Assembly: GCA_964247705.1 (NCBI GenBank) | Contig: CAXTVQ010000010.1 | Span: 14,380 to 78,379, forward strand | Direction: 5' to 3' | DNA length: 64,000 nucleotides | Source: LMUY01 sp964247705 | Lineage (GTDB): Bacteria; Pseudomonadota; Alphaproteobacteria; Acetobacterales; Acetobacteraceae | In this document: piece after piece, positions 24,429 through 32,154 of the stretch | How positions within the stretch are numbered: the first letter of the stretch is position 1 | How the letters are laid out: the number at the start of each line of letters is the position of its first letter | The notes under the pieces: model-generated | What the model saw: the letters and a program-made list of their open reading frames with translations, nothing else | Database searches by the model: none | What the model was told of the DNA's origin: nothing | Made by a program: the position numbers and the translations under genes

Positions 24429-24520
24429 ACCATCGCCGCTTCGTGCCGCCATCGCGGGAGTCGGCGCCATCGGCAAGCCGATCGCCACATATCTGCTTGC
24501 CGGCATCCCAGGCCGCTCCC
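24415..24520 (+). pseudogene. Remnant of an aspartate-dehydrogenase-like Rossmann gene
   Basis: From ATG 24415 the frame reads about 30 residues that look like the start of an L-aspartate-dehydrogenase-type protein: RAAIAGVGAIGKPIATYLL followed by AGIPG, with a GxGxxG nucleotide-binding loop. After about 24513 the frame continues into unrelated, Arg/His-rich translation and stops at 24627. The rest of the domain is absent from all frames here. I read this as a deletion that removed the gene body and placed the stub before the VOC gene. Confidence 0.5.
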
Positions 24521-24538
24521 GGAAAGGATGTGCAGCCC

Positions 24539-24931
24539 ATGATCCTGAACCATCTCGCGAACCGTGTGGACACCCGGCATTTCGACACCATCGTCGAAAT
24601 GCTGACCAGCAAACTCGGCTTCGTTGAGCTCCGGCGGACCGAACGCTCCATTTGGCTTCGGCAGCCCGGCGCCAATGTCGACCTTCAGTTCAGCAGAAGC
24701 GAAACCGGCCATCGCGACACCGACAAACTCCGGTCGCAGGTGTCGTTCCTGAGCTCAACGCCTGAAGCAGCGCTCCAAGAGCTGGCCATTTGGGCAAACG
24801 AGCGCGGCTTGACCGCTTCGGTCGGCAGCTATTCCAGCCGGGAGTTCTACCTGGACGCGCCAGAAGCGTTCGTGGATTTTGTGATTGAGGCGATGCTGCC
24901 GGAGCTTGCGGATTATGATGTCGACGCCTGA
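24539..24931 (+). CDS. VOC / glyoxalase-like domain protein
   Basis: This 130-residue protein resembles vicinal-oxygen-chelate domains, with an opening RHFDTIVEMLTSKLGFVE, then WLRQPGANVDLQFS, and a second beta-alpha repeat ending in SREFYLDAPEAFVDFVIEAM. VOC proteins include lyases, dioxygenases and resistance proteins that often use two His and two Glu for a metal. The metal ligands are not obvious here. GGAAAGGA lies about 10 nt before ATG 24539. It overlaps the following oxidoreductase gene. Substrate unknown. Confidence 0.65.
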   Translation: MILNHLANRVDTRHFDTIVEMLTSKLGFVELRRTERSIWLRQPGANVDLQFSRSETGHRDTDKLRSQVSFLSSTPEAALQELAIWANERGLTASVGSYSSREFYLDAPEAFVDFVIEAMLPELADYDVDA

Positions 24932-26096
24932 GGAGGCTCCCCACCGCGCTGGCATCGTCTTCAATGGCGCGACCGGCGAGCTCGCTGGCCGGCAGCATCT
25001 TCCGTCCCTCATGGCGATCCGGGACGAGGGTGGTCTTCCGCTCGCGGACGGTTCCCGCCTGATGCCGGACGTCTTGCTCGTCGGGCGGGACCCGGCAAAG
25101 CTCGCCGCCGTCGCCGAGCGGACCGGCTTCACCCGCACGAGCACGGACCTGCACGCCGCATTCGCTGATCCGGCCTACACGATCCTCTTCGATGCGGCGC
25201 CGACCGGCCAGCGTCTCGCCACCGCCCGCGCCGGCCTCGCCGCCGGCAAGCACCTTTATCTGGAGAAGCCTGTCACATCCACGCTGGCGGATGCGCTGGC
25301 CCTGCACAGGCAGGCTCAGGCGGCCGGCGTCAAGGTGGGTACCGTGCAGGACAAGCTGCACCTGCCTGGCTTTGCGGCCTTGCTCGGCCTGCGCCGCGCC
25401 GGGTTCTTCGGACGCGTGCTCGAGGTCCGTGTGGAGATGGGCCGCTGGATCCATGACGGCTTCACCTTCCCCGGCCAGCGGCCGAGCTGGAACTACCGCA
25501 AGGCTCAGGGCGGCGGGCTGATCCTCGATATGTTTCCGCACTGGCGCTACATGATCGACGCGCTCGCCGGCGACATCGAAGCGGTCAGCGCCGTCTACGT
25601 TACGCAAACGCCGCGGCGGCGGGACGAGCGTGGGGAGGGCTTCGACGTGGACGTCGAGGACAGCGTGTTCGCCCACATGCGCCTATCGGGCGGCGCCGTC
25701 GCGTCCGTCAACAGCAGTTGGGCCACGCGCGCCCGGCGCGAGTTCCCCATCCAGGTCCAAGTGGACGGGACGGAGGGCTCCGCCGTCGCCGGGCCGTTCG
25801 GCTGCTGGCAACAGGCACTGCACGAGACGCCCGGCGGCCCGATCTCCGCCGCCTTGCCGCAGGCGAGCCCGCTGGACGGCTGGACGGCAACGCCGGTGAA
25901 GGCGGATGCGGTGAACAGCTACCGCGCGGGATGGGAGGTCTTCCTGCGGCACGTGGCTGAGGACGGTCCAATGCCCTACGGACTGCTCGAGGGTGCGAAA
26001 GGCGTGCAACTCGCCGAGGCCGCCTATCAAAGCGCGCGCGAAGGCAAGTGGGTGGCGATGGAGGCGTTGGAGGGGCCGGGGTTAGTCGTTCGCTAG
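24918..26096 (+). CDS. Gfo/Idh/MocA-family NAD(P)-dependent oxidoreductase
   Basis: This protein of about 392 residues has an N-terminal Rossmann fold (GIVFNGATGELAGRQHLPS) in which the usual GxGxxG is altered. The hallmark YLEKPVTSTL sits near residue 115, and a C-terminal alpha/beta domain holds a GGGLILDMFPHWRYMID segment where sugar-oxidising members place catalytic His/Asp. Such enzymes oxidise sugars, inositols or related polyols. Two adjacent ATGs at 24915 and 24918 lie inside the VOC gene end, indicating coupling. Its last 15 bases overlap the convergent binding-protein gene. Confidence 0.88.
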   Translation: MSTPEEAPHRAGIVFNGATGELAGRQHLPSLMAIRDEGGLPLADGSRLMPDVLLVGRDPAKLAAVAERTGFTRTSTDLHAAFADPAYTILFDAAPTGQRLATARAGLAAGKHLYLEKPVTSTLADALALHRQAQAAGVKVGTVQDKLHLPGFAALLGLRRAGFFGRVLEVRVEMGRWIHDGFTFPGQRPSWNYRKAQGGGLILDMFPHWRYMIDALAGDIEAVSAVYVTQTPRRRDERGEGFDVDVEDSVFAHMRLSGGAVASVNSSWATRARREFPIQVQVDGTEGSAVAGPFGCWQQALHETPGGPISAALPQASPLDGWTATPVKADAVNSYRAGWEVFLRHVAEDGPMPYGLLEGAKGVQLAEAAYQSAREGKWVAMEALEGPGLVVR

Positions 26097-27587
26097 CTCG
26101 AGCCCCTGCGGCCGGATCAGCCCGTCCGGCGTAGCGACGAAGCCGTGCAGCTTGTCGCTGGCGGCAAACAGCCACGTCATGTGGAACAGCACGAGGTCCG
26201 GCCGCGCGGACAGATACTTTGCTGCGACCTGACGATAAAGCGACTGCCGCTCTCCTGGGTCGGTGCTCGCGCGCGCCTGGTCCAACAGCGCATCGAACGC
26301 CGGGTCGCAGTACTTGCCCCAGTTCTGAAACCCGTCACACGCCAGGAACAAGGCGATGTTGGAGTCCGGGTCTGCCCGGCCGCTCCAAACCACGACGGCT
26401 GCATTGTAGTCGCCAGCGTTCATGCTGCTGATCATGGTGTTGGATTCGAGCGGCTGAACCTTGACCTCGAACCCGGCGTCCGAGACCATCCCCTGGATGA
26501 CTTCCGCCAACTGGGTCTCTCGCGGCGTGTTCGTCACATCCAAAGTGAAGCTGACCTTGTCGAAACCCGCCTGCTTCAGCAGCGCCCTGGCCGCTGCCGG
26601 ATCGCGGGCAGGGACCACAATGTCGGGATCCCAATATTTCGAATGCGGCAACTCGGCCTGATTGGCCGGGACGTACTGGCCATCCATCACCACCTGGTTG
26701 ATCGCGTCGCGGTCGATCGCGCGCTCCAATGCTTCCCGCACCAACGCGCTCTGGCCGAGCGGCGTTTGCGAGCCGGGAGCATGCCCGACATTGATGGATA
26801 TGGCCTCGTAGCCGAGCGAGGTCGCCGAGCTCAGGCGCAAATGCGGGTTGGATTTCACGGCGGCGACGCCCGAAGGCGACAACTCCTCCAGCATGTCGAG
26901 CTGGCCCGTTTGCAGATTGACCAAGCGGACCGTGCTGTCATGCATGATGCGGTAGGTGATGCGGTCCAGATGAATGGCTGGCGCATTCCAATACCCGGCG
27001 AAGCGCTCGACCACGATGCGGTCTTGCGCCACGCGTTGCGTGACCTTGAACGGCCCGGCACAGACCGGCAGGTCCGGAACCTTGCCGTCGGCGAACGTGG
27101 CGGGCGACATCATCATCCCCGCCCGGTCCGCCAGGACGGCCAGAAGTGGGGCGTAGCGCTGGGTCAGGTGCACCTCGACGGTCAGTGGATCCGGTGTCGT
27201 CACCGCCGACACGGGCTTGAGTTCCGCCTTGCGGACGCTGTTCGGGGCCGTGCGGTAGCGCTCGAGGTTGGCGCGGACGGCCTCGGCATCCATCGCCGTC
27301 CCGTCCTGAAAGGACACACCGGGCCGGAGGTGCAGCGTCAGGGTCAGGCCATCTTGCGACCAGCTCCAACCGTTCGCGAGTTGCGGCACGAAATCCAGCG
27401 TTGGACTGGTATCGATCAGCTTGTCGCAAACCGAGGCAAACACCAGTCGCCCGGCAAAGGTGCCGCTCCGCATCGGGTCGAGCACGTCGGGCTCGTCCTG
27501 GATGCCGATGCGGAGCGATCCTTGCGCTCGAGCCGACGCGATAGACAGGAGGCCGAGGATGATCCAAATCCGCAATCCTGACCGCAT
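26082..27587 (-). CDS. Family-5 peptide/nickel/opine-type substrate-binding protein
   Basis: This exported protein of about 501 residues has a short leader (MRSGLRIWIILGLLSIASARAQ) and the usual order of the DppA/OppA family. The N-terminal DEPDVLDPMRSGTF and LTLHLRPGVSFQDGT come first, a central lobe follows, and then AARALLKQAGFDKVSFTLDV continues into the C-terminal lobe. ATG 27587 has AAGGAGG about 8 nt upstream. No permease or ATPase lies beside it. Its operon partners are a BadF-type kinase and a CMD protein, so it probably feeds a transporter encoded elsewhere. Confidence 0.9.
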   Translation of the reverse strand: MRSGLRIWIILGLLSIASARAQGSLRIGIQDEPDVLDPMRSGTFAGRLVFASVCDKLIDTSPTLDFVPQLANGWSWSQDGLTLTLHLRPGVSFQDGTAMDAEAVRANLERYRTAPNSVRKAELKPVSAVTTPDPLTVEVHLTQRYAPLLAVLADRAGMMMSPATFADGKVPDLPVCAGPFKVTQRVAQDRIVVERFAGYWNAPAIHLDRITYRIMHDSTVRLVNLQTGQLDMLEELSPSGVAAVKSNPHLRLSSATSLGYEAISINVGHAPGSQTPLGQSALVREALERAIDRDAINQVVMDGQYVPANQAELPHSKYWDPDIVVPARDPAAARALLKQAGFDKVSFTLDVTNTPRETQLAEVIQGMVSDAGFEVKVQPLESNTMISSMNAGDYNAAVVVWSGRADPDSNIALFLACDGFQNWGKYCDPAFDALLDQARASTDPGERQSLYRQVAAKYLSARPDLVLFHMTWLFAASDKLHGFVATPDGLIRPQGLELAND

Positions 27588-27631
27588 TGGCTCGACCTCC
27601 TTCAGAGCCAGGATCATGTCGTTTCAGGACG

Positions 27632-28510
27632 TCACTGACAAACCTCGCCTGGTAAGTCACTGCGAGCCAGGCCGCGGGCCAGCAACAAGGCTCCGTCGCA
27701 AGCGTCACCCAAACCGGGCTGTACGCGTGCGGCAATGCCCTGCGTGACGTAGCCGAAGATCGGCAACGCAAGGCTGCCGCCGATGCAAAGCGGTAGGCCG
27801 CTTGTCGGATCAAGGGCGCGGACGAGGCGCTCGGCTTCACCGGCGGCCCGCCGCATCAGCCGCAATCCCGCCGGGTCGCCGGCGGCGGCGGCCTCGATCA
27901 CCAAGGGCGCCAGGGTCGCGTAGCGCGTGGAAGGTGCCTGGAACGCCCAATCTGCCAGTTGCGCGATCGAGGGACCCGCCGTCTCGATCACCTGCCGGTG
28001 CAGCTCGGTGCCTCCAGGCGGGTCCAGCTCGTAGCCGTCGAGCCATCGCAGGGCCTCCGCCATAACGAGCCGTCCCAGCCAGGCGCCGCTCGCCTCGTCC
28101 CTTACCGGAAAGCCCCATCCGCCAACTTGTCTGGCCGAGCCATCGGCCGCGAGGCAATTTCCGACGATGCCGGTGCCGATGGACACGCACGCGCCTGGAC
28201 GGCCTGCATGGGCGCCCAGCACGGTCGCATGGCCGTCCGAACATATCGTGAGGGAGGCGAACGCGGGCGCCATCGAGCGGAATGCTTCACGTCCCGCGAG
28301 GCGGCGTGTGCCGGCTAGGGCGCAGGCAAGGTGGGTCCGAGCGAACTGGCCGGGTCCGATCCCCATCGAGCGTAATGCCTCGATGATCGCGAGCCATGCG
28401 CTCTCGACACCCAGCGTCAGGCTGGACGGCATAGCCAGTGTCAATGACTGGACAGCGTCGAGCCGCTTGATCCGCGTGTTGCTGGCGCCACCATCGATCC
28501 CGACATACAC
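27632..28510 (-). CDS. BadF/BadG/BcrA/BcrD-type ATPase; N-acetylglucosamine-kinase-like
   Basis: The 292-residue protein has the actin/hexokinase ATPase fold. The first phosphate loop is GIDGGASNTR at the start, the second is SIGTGIVG near residue 113, with a GGWGFPVRDEASGAWLG segment typical of GlcNAc-kinase-like members. These phosphorylate amino sugars on the 6-hydroxyl. Radical-enzyme activators of the same superfamily carry Fe-S cysteines that I do not see here. It lies upstream of the family-5 binding protein, so an imported amino sugar or glycopeptide is a plausible substrate. Confidence 0.8.
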   Translation of the reverse strand: MYVGIDGGASNTRIKRLDAVQSLTLAMPSSLTLGVESAWLAIIEALRSMGIGPGQFARTHLACALAGTRRLAGREAFRSMAPAFASLTICSDGHATVLGAHAGRPGACVSIGTGIVGNCLAADGSARQVGGWGFPVRDEASGAWLGRLVMAEALRWLDGYELDPPGGTELHRQVIETAGPSIAQLADWAFQAPSTRYATLAPLVIEAAAAGDPAGLRLMRRAAGEAERLVRALDPTSGLPLCIGGSLALPIFGYVTQGIAARVQPGLGDACDGALLLARGLARSDLPGEVCQ

Positions 28511-28569
28511 GCCCGGCCGTGTCCCGCTCGTCAGTTCCGGCTAGCGTTGGAGGGATCGCACAAACCGTT

Positions 28570-28998
28570 TCAGGCCGGACTTCCGCCCGCCGACGCCTCG
28601 TCGACCGCTGGTGAGGTCATCTCCGAGCAGTGCCGAAGCACTTCGGCGCCCGTGGCATTCCACGTCGTGATCCCGCCGACCATGATCACCTGGACCAATC
28701 CCTCCGACAGCTCCGGCAAGGTCAGGCCTAGCCGGATCGCGGCTGCTGCGTGATTTTTGGCGCCTTGCGTCTGTCCCGCCAGGGTGTCGAGGAGTGCGAA
28801 GATCAATTCCTTGGTCTTCAGTTCCAGCGCGCCACCGTCCTGGCGGTCCCGCATCACGGAGCTTCGCATCAGCCCATAGCCGGCGAACGCCTCCGGCGCG
28901 TGCTGCGCGAGAAGTTCGAAATTTTCTGGCACCCGGCCGAATGTGGCCATGAAGCTCGCGAAGCCCGTAGCCACGGCAGTGTCCGTGAGATCACTCAT
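28570..28998 (-). CDS. Carboxymuconolactone decarboxylase (CMD/AhpD-like) family protein
   Basis: The 142-residue all-helical protein has KTKELIFALLDTLAG, then AKNHAAAAIRLGLTLPELSEGL, the standard CMD core. The AhpD-type CxxC redox pair is missing, since AGQTQGAKNH stands where CxxCxxxH would be. Disulfide chemistry is therefore not expected. Gamma-carboxymuconolactone decarboxylase itself works without that pair. It is first in the leftward set with the kinase and binding-protein genes. Substrate unknown. Confidence 0.8.
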   Translation of the reverse strand: MSDLTDTAVATGFASFMATFGRVPENFELLAQHAPEAFAGYGLMRSSVMRDRQDGGALELKTKELIFALLDTLAGQTQGAKNHAAAAIRLGLTLPELSEGLVQVIMVGGITTWNATGAEVLRHCSEMTSPAVDEASAGGSPA

Positions 28999-29100
28999 GG
29001 AGCCACCTTCCGCATCGGCTTGAGACGTAAAGGCCAGTCACCGCAATGCCGGAAAGTCTCACGAATTCAGTGACAAAGATCCCTGACCGCGAGACTGGCT

Positions 29101-29125
29101 GGTTCACCTCCAGAAGCGGTGAACC
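29101..29125 (-). terminator. Stem-loop downstream of the cold-shock gene
   Basis: GGTTCACC at 29101-29108 pairs with GGTGAACC at 29118-29125 over 8 bp with a 9-nt loop, and flanking GGC/GCC can extend it past a bulge. It lies 16 bases after the cold-shock gene stop. There is no clear T tract. Confidence 0.55.
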
Positions 29126-29140
29126 GCCTTATCAGCTAGA

Positions 29141-29344
29141 TCAGGCCAGCTTCAGGTTGCTCGCCGCTTCCTTGCCGCGCTCGTTCACCACGTCGTAGCT
29201 GACTTTCTGATTTTCATCGAGGCCACGTAGCCCGGCAGCTTGCACGGCCGTGATGTGGACGAACACGTCCTTACCGCCGCCCTGGGGCTGGATGAAGCCG
29301 AAACCCTTGTCCGGGTTGAACCATTTAACAGTGCCGGTCGCCAT
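29141..29344 (-). CDS. CspA-family cold-shock protein
   Basis: The 67-residue OB-fold nucleic-acid-binding protein has RNP1-like KGFGFI at residues 13-18 and RNP2-like VFVHI at 27-31, with the standard GTVKWFN opening. It acts as an RNA chaperone or antiterminator. I chose ATG 29344 because TGAGGA lies 9 nt before it; the upstream in-frame ATG at 29353 abuts that element. About 160 bases upstream are free of other genes and could hold a regulated leader. Whether it is cold-inducible cannot be told from sequence. Confidence 0.95.
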   Translation of the reverse strand: MATGTVKWFNPDKGFGFIQPQGGGKDVFVHITAVQAAGLRGLDENQKVSYDVVNERGKEAASNLKLA

Positions 29345-29507
29345 TTCAGTCATTCCTCAGATAGTGCGACCACCCTAGACAAGGCCTTTCGGCCGGGGTG
29401 GGCGCTGCTGTTGCATCGTATTGGGTGGGCCCGAGGCGCTGGAGCCATGAAGGGCCGTGGCAGCGCCATCACAGGTTAGCGCTATTTGCCATTAAAAGGA
29501 AGTTGCG

Positions 29508-29732
29508 TCAGCGCAGGTTCCGCCCCTTTTCAGCTCGCTGTTTCCAGAACGCCATGTCAGCCTCTTTGCTGAACATGACCCTGGCCCCTTTGGCCCCCCG
29601 GCTAATTCGGATCGCCCCGCCATTGCGGGCCCTATGATCGGCAATCCACTCCAAGAGTTCCGGATCATCGCTGGTGCGTCCGTCAAATTCGAGGATGCCT
29701 GCGATGTCTTCCTGTTTTCGGCGCTTGACCAT
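29508..29732 (-). CDS. Small conserved-looking hypothetical protein
   Basis: The 74-residue, strongly charged protein (KRRKQED at the start, KEADMAFWKQRAEKGR at the end) shows no recognised family. GAGGA lies about 9 nt before the ATG and codon use looks like that of the neighbours, which supports a real gene. No membrane segment or signal peptide is visible. An overlapping open frame from 29755 lacks such a signal. Confidence 0.55.
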   Translation of the reverse strand: MVKRRKQEDIAGILEFDGRTSDDPELLEWIADHRARNGGAIRISRGAKGARVMFSKEADMAFWKQRAEKGRNLR

Positions 29733-29844
29733 TGTCGTCTATCCTCAATTCCCACAACCGATTAGTTCGTCCACAAAGTAAGTGGGTCGTCAGTTCACCC
29801 GAACGATCCCACGACGGTAAGGGACTGCTATGCTGCGTTTCCAT

Positions 29845-30132
29845 TTACTCAGGAAGTCTTCTCCGGGCCACCCAGACAGCAACGCAACTGCCCAGCAAAG
29901 CGCCCAATATCGCGAAAGGCTGGAATAGCGGTGCTGGAACCGTGGTCAACGCATTTGGCCATGACAGGACCATGCTGCAGAACAGGCCGGCCGCAATGGC
30001 GATCTGGAAGCCGAATACAGCCCCCATAACCGCTCCGAATGCCACCAGTGCGCAAGGCAGCCATGCCGGCAACCGGGCCGGATGCTTCCGCTTCCCGGGA
30101 TCCCAGAACTCCGCATGACCGTCAAACGGCAT
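29845..30132 (-). CDS. Small two-helix membrane protein of unknown function
   Basis: This 95-residue protein has a polar, basic N-terminus (residues 1-22) and two hydrophobic segments. The first is about 25-56, the second about 70-90, ending in VARRRLPE on the positive side. A very good AAGGAGG lies 8 nt before the ATG. No family is recognised. It is encoded alone, divergent from the DUF4112 gene. Confidence 0.6.
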   Translation of the reverse strand: MPFDGHAEFWDPGKRKHPARLPAWLPCALVAFGAVMGAVFGFQIAIAAGLFCSMVLSWPNALTTVPAPLFQPFAILGALLGSCVAVWVARRRLPE

Positions 30133-30267
30133 CGCCGCTGCCTCCTTGGCTCAAGCCCACATAATACCTCGCGTCCTGTGCAGAAGCCGTCGGCCTAAAT
30201 TACCGGCGACCCATTGAACCACTCTCTCCATTGCACGACATCGGCGCCGTTCCACTGGAGGCCGCTC

Positions 30268-30645
30268 ATGTCCTGGGCCAGCACTGTCCCGCGTTTCTCC
30301 TCTCCCGACGTCCAAACCCGCGTGAAGCGGCTTCGGCGCCTGGCATGGCTCATCGACGGTGCCTTTGGGCTGCCAGGCACCCGTTTCCGGTTTGGGCTGA
30401 ACAGCGTGATCGGGCTGTTGCCTATCGGTGGAGACGCCGCCCTCGGCGCGATCTCGCTCTATATCGTCTACGAGGCGGCGCAACTCGGTGTGCCCCGTCC
30501 GCAGTTGGTCCGGATGATCGCCAATGTCGGCATGGAGGTCATAGGGGGCAGCGTTCCCGTGCTCGGGGACCTGTTCGACATGGCCCTAAAGGCCAACCTT
30601 CGCAATCTGGCGATCATCGAGCGGCATGTCGGGGTGCGGTTTTAG
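30268..30645 (+). CDS. DUF4112-family membrane protein
   Basis: The 125-residue protein matches the DUF4112 pattern: RLRRLAWLIDGAFGLPGTRFRFGLNSVIGLLPIGGD-like region (about 20-55), then hydrophobic stretches and the ending GDLFDMALKANLRNLAIIE. Function is unknown, and members are small membrane proteins. ATG 30268 has TGGAGG 6 nt upstream; the frame extends back to 30214 without such a site. It ends 20 bases from the convergent Ldh-type gene. Confidence 0.8.
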   Translation: MSWASTVPRFSSPDVQTRVKRLRRLAWLIDGAFGLPGTRFRFGLNSVIGLLPIGGDAALGAISLYIVYEAAQLGVPRPQLVRMIANVGMEVIGGSVPVLGDLFDMALKANLRNLAIIERHVGVRF

Positions 30646-30664
30646 CTCCCACCAAGCGCCGCTC

Positions 30665-31714
30665 CTACAAACCTCGGATCCCGAGCCTCTGCGCCAACCG
30701 GTCCAGCACCGTCGTCAGCGCCGGAACGATCGGGATCCCGTCCTTGGACCGGGCCTCCCAACGTCGTGCCCGCTCCTCCCCCGGCAGGCGGATCGCGTCC
30801 GTGCCGGGTAGGAGAGCCGATGCGCGCAGTTCGTCCAAATGGGCCACGACGGCCGTGGCAAAGAGCGCCGGGTCGACGAAGCGGCGCACGTCCAGTGCCA
30901 GGATGAAGTGGCCGGTGTTGGTGGGCGTGGTGTCGTCGGCGTTGAAGTCCACGACGGCGCGCCCGACGCCAGCGCCGTTCAGCGTGCCGGCGAGCAGGCC
31001 CAGCACCAGGGCCAGCCCAGCGCCCTTGTAGCCGCCGATGGGGAGCAGCACGCCTTCGCCGCTGCGGGCGGAGTCGGTGAGCGGGCCGCCGGTCTGGCGG
31101 TCGATCATCCAGCCTTGCGGCATCGGTTTGCCCTGCAGGGCGTAGTTCTTGACCGTGCCGTAGGACACGACGGTGGTGGCGATGTCCAGGATCACCGGCG
31201 GTGCGTCCCCGGCGGGGATGGCGATGGCGAGCGGATTGGTGCCGAGCAGCGCGTCCGTGCCGCCCCAGGGCGCCATGTGGTTGGCGCTGGCGACGGCGGA
31301 GTAGACCCCGATCATCCCGTGCGCCAGCGGCATCGCGGCATACAACGAGGCCGGGCCCGCGTGGTTGGAGCCGCGCACGCCCACCCAACCGACGCCCGCC
31401 TCCTGCGCCAACTCGGCGGCGACCGCGGCGGCGCGGCTCATCACGAGGTGGCCCATCCCGTTGTCGCCATCGACCAGCGCGGTGGCGGCGGCGGTGCGGT
31501 CGACCGTGATGTTGGGCGTCCGGTTGACGGCCCCGCCCTCGATACGGCGGATGTATTGCGGCAGGCGGAAGATGCCGTGGGCATCGGCCCCCACCAGATC
31601 CGCTTCCACCATCAGCGCAGCGACAGCAGCGGCGTCCGTCTCCGGCAACCCGGCGGCGGCCAGGGCGCGGTGCGCGAACGCGGCCAGTTCCGCGGCCGGG
31701 ACGCTGCGTGTCAT
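30665..31714 (-). CDS. Ldh2/malate-lactate-dehydrogenase-family NAD(P) oxidoreductase
   Basis: The 349-residue protein belongs to the non-Rossmann Ldh/YlbC/AllD family. It has VGADAHGIFRLPQYI (about 38-52), RGSNHAGPASLYA (catalytic-type His), the NPLAIAIPAG nucleotide-binding segment and a GGYKGAGLALVLGLLAGTL motif. Members reduce 2-oxo acids such as ureidoglycolate-derived oxalurate, sulfopyruvate, malate precursors or imines. It is the last gene of the leftward operon of the TetR divergon and overlaps the cupin gene by 4 bases. A 2-hydroxy/2-oxo acid step in the same pathway is the likely role. Confidence 0.88.
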   Translation of the reverse strand: MTRSVPAAELAAFAHRALAAAGLPETDAAAVAALMVEADLVGADAHGIFRLPQYIRRIEGGAVNRTPNITVDRTAAATALVDGDNGMGHLVMSRAAAVAAELAQEAGVGWVGVRGSNHAGPASLYAAMPLAHGMIGVYSAVASANHMAPWGGTDALLGTNPLAIAIPAGDAPPVILDIATTVVSYGTVKNYALQGKPMPQGWMIDRQTGGPLTDSARSGEGVLLPIGGYKGAGLALVLGLLAGTLNGAGVGRAVVDFNADDTTPTNTGHFILALDVRRFVDPALFATAVVAHLDELRASALLPGTDAIRLPGEERARRWEARSKDGIPIVPALTTVLDRLAQRLGIRGL

Positions 31715-32154
31715 GGTTTCAGCAGACGGTCGGTGGCGTGTTCGGCGGCAACAGGGCGGGTTTCGCCGGTGGCGGTCAGCGTGCGCGTGGCGGTGACGGA
31801 AGCGTAGGTCCAGAAGATGCGCAGCGTGCCGGTGGCGGAGGCGTTGCGGAAATAGTGCGGCAGGCCGGGCGGGATCCAGGTCGTATCGCCGGGCCCGACG
31901 GGGTGCTCGGCGCCGCCGACGACGGCGATGGCGGCGCCGTCCAGTACGATCACGCTCTCCTCGCAGTCGTGGTAGTGCTCCTGGATCGCTCCGCCGGGTG
32001 CGATCAGGGTGATGCCGTTGATCAGTTGGCGCGCGCCCACGCCCGGCATCACCAGCGGGATCGTGCGGTTGCCGCCGCCGCGGTCGGCGACCGGTTGGTC
32101 CGCCGGGCGGATGATGGCGGCTTGCGGCTCAGTCGGAGTGGATGTTGGCGGCAC
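31711..32154 (-). CDS. Cupin-domain protein
   Basis: This 147-residue single-cupin protein has motif 1 as GGAIQEHYHDCEESVIVLDG, with two His and a Glu in metal-ligand positions, and motif 2 as GDTTWIPPGLPHYF with the third His. A metal-bound enzyme (isomerase, decarboxylase or lyase) or a ligand-sensing protein both fit. Its start overlaps the end of the Bug-protein gene by 26 bases, and its stop overlaps the Ldh-type gene. It is thus embedded in the leftward catabolic operon. Confidence 0.85.
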   Translation of the reverse strand: MPPTSTPTEPQAAIIRPADQPVADRGGGNRTIPLVMPGVGARQLINGITLIAPGGAIQEHYHDCEESVIVLDGAAIAVVGGAEHPVGPGDTTWIPPGLPHYFRNASATGTLRIFWTYASVTATRTLTATGETRPVAAEHATDRLLKP

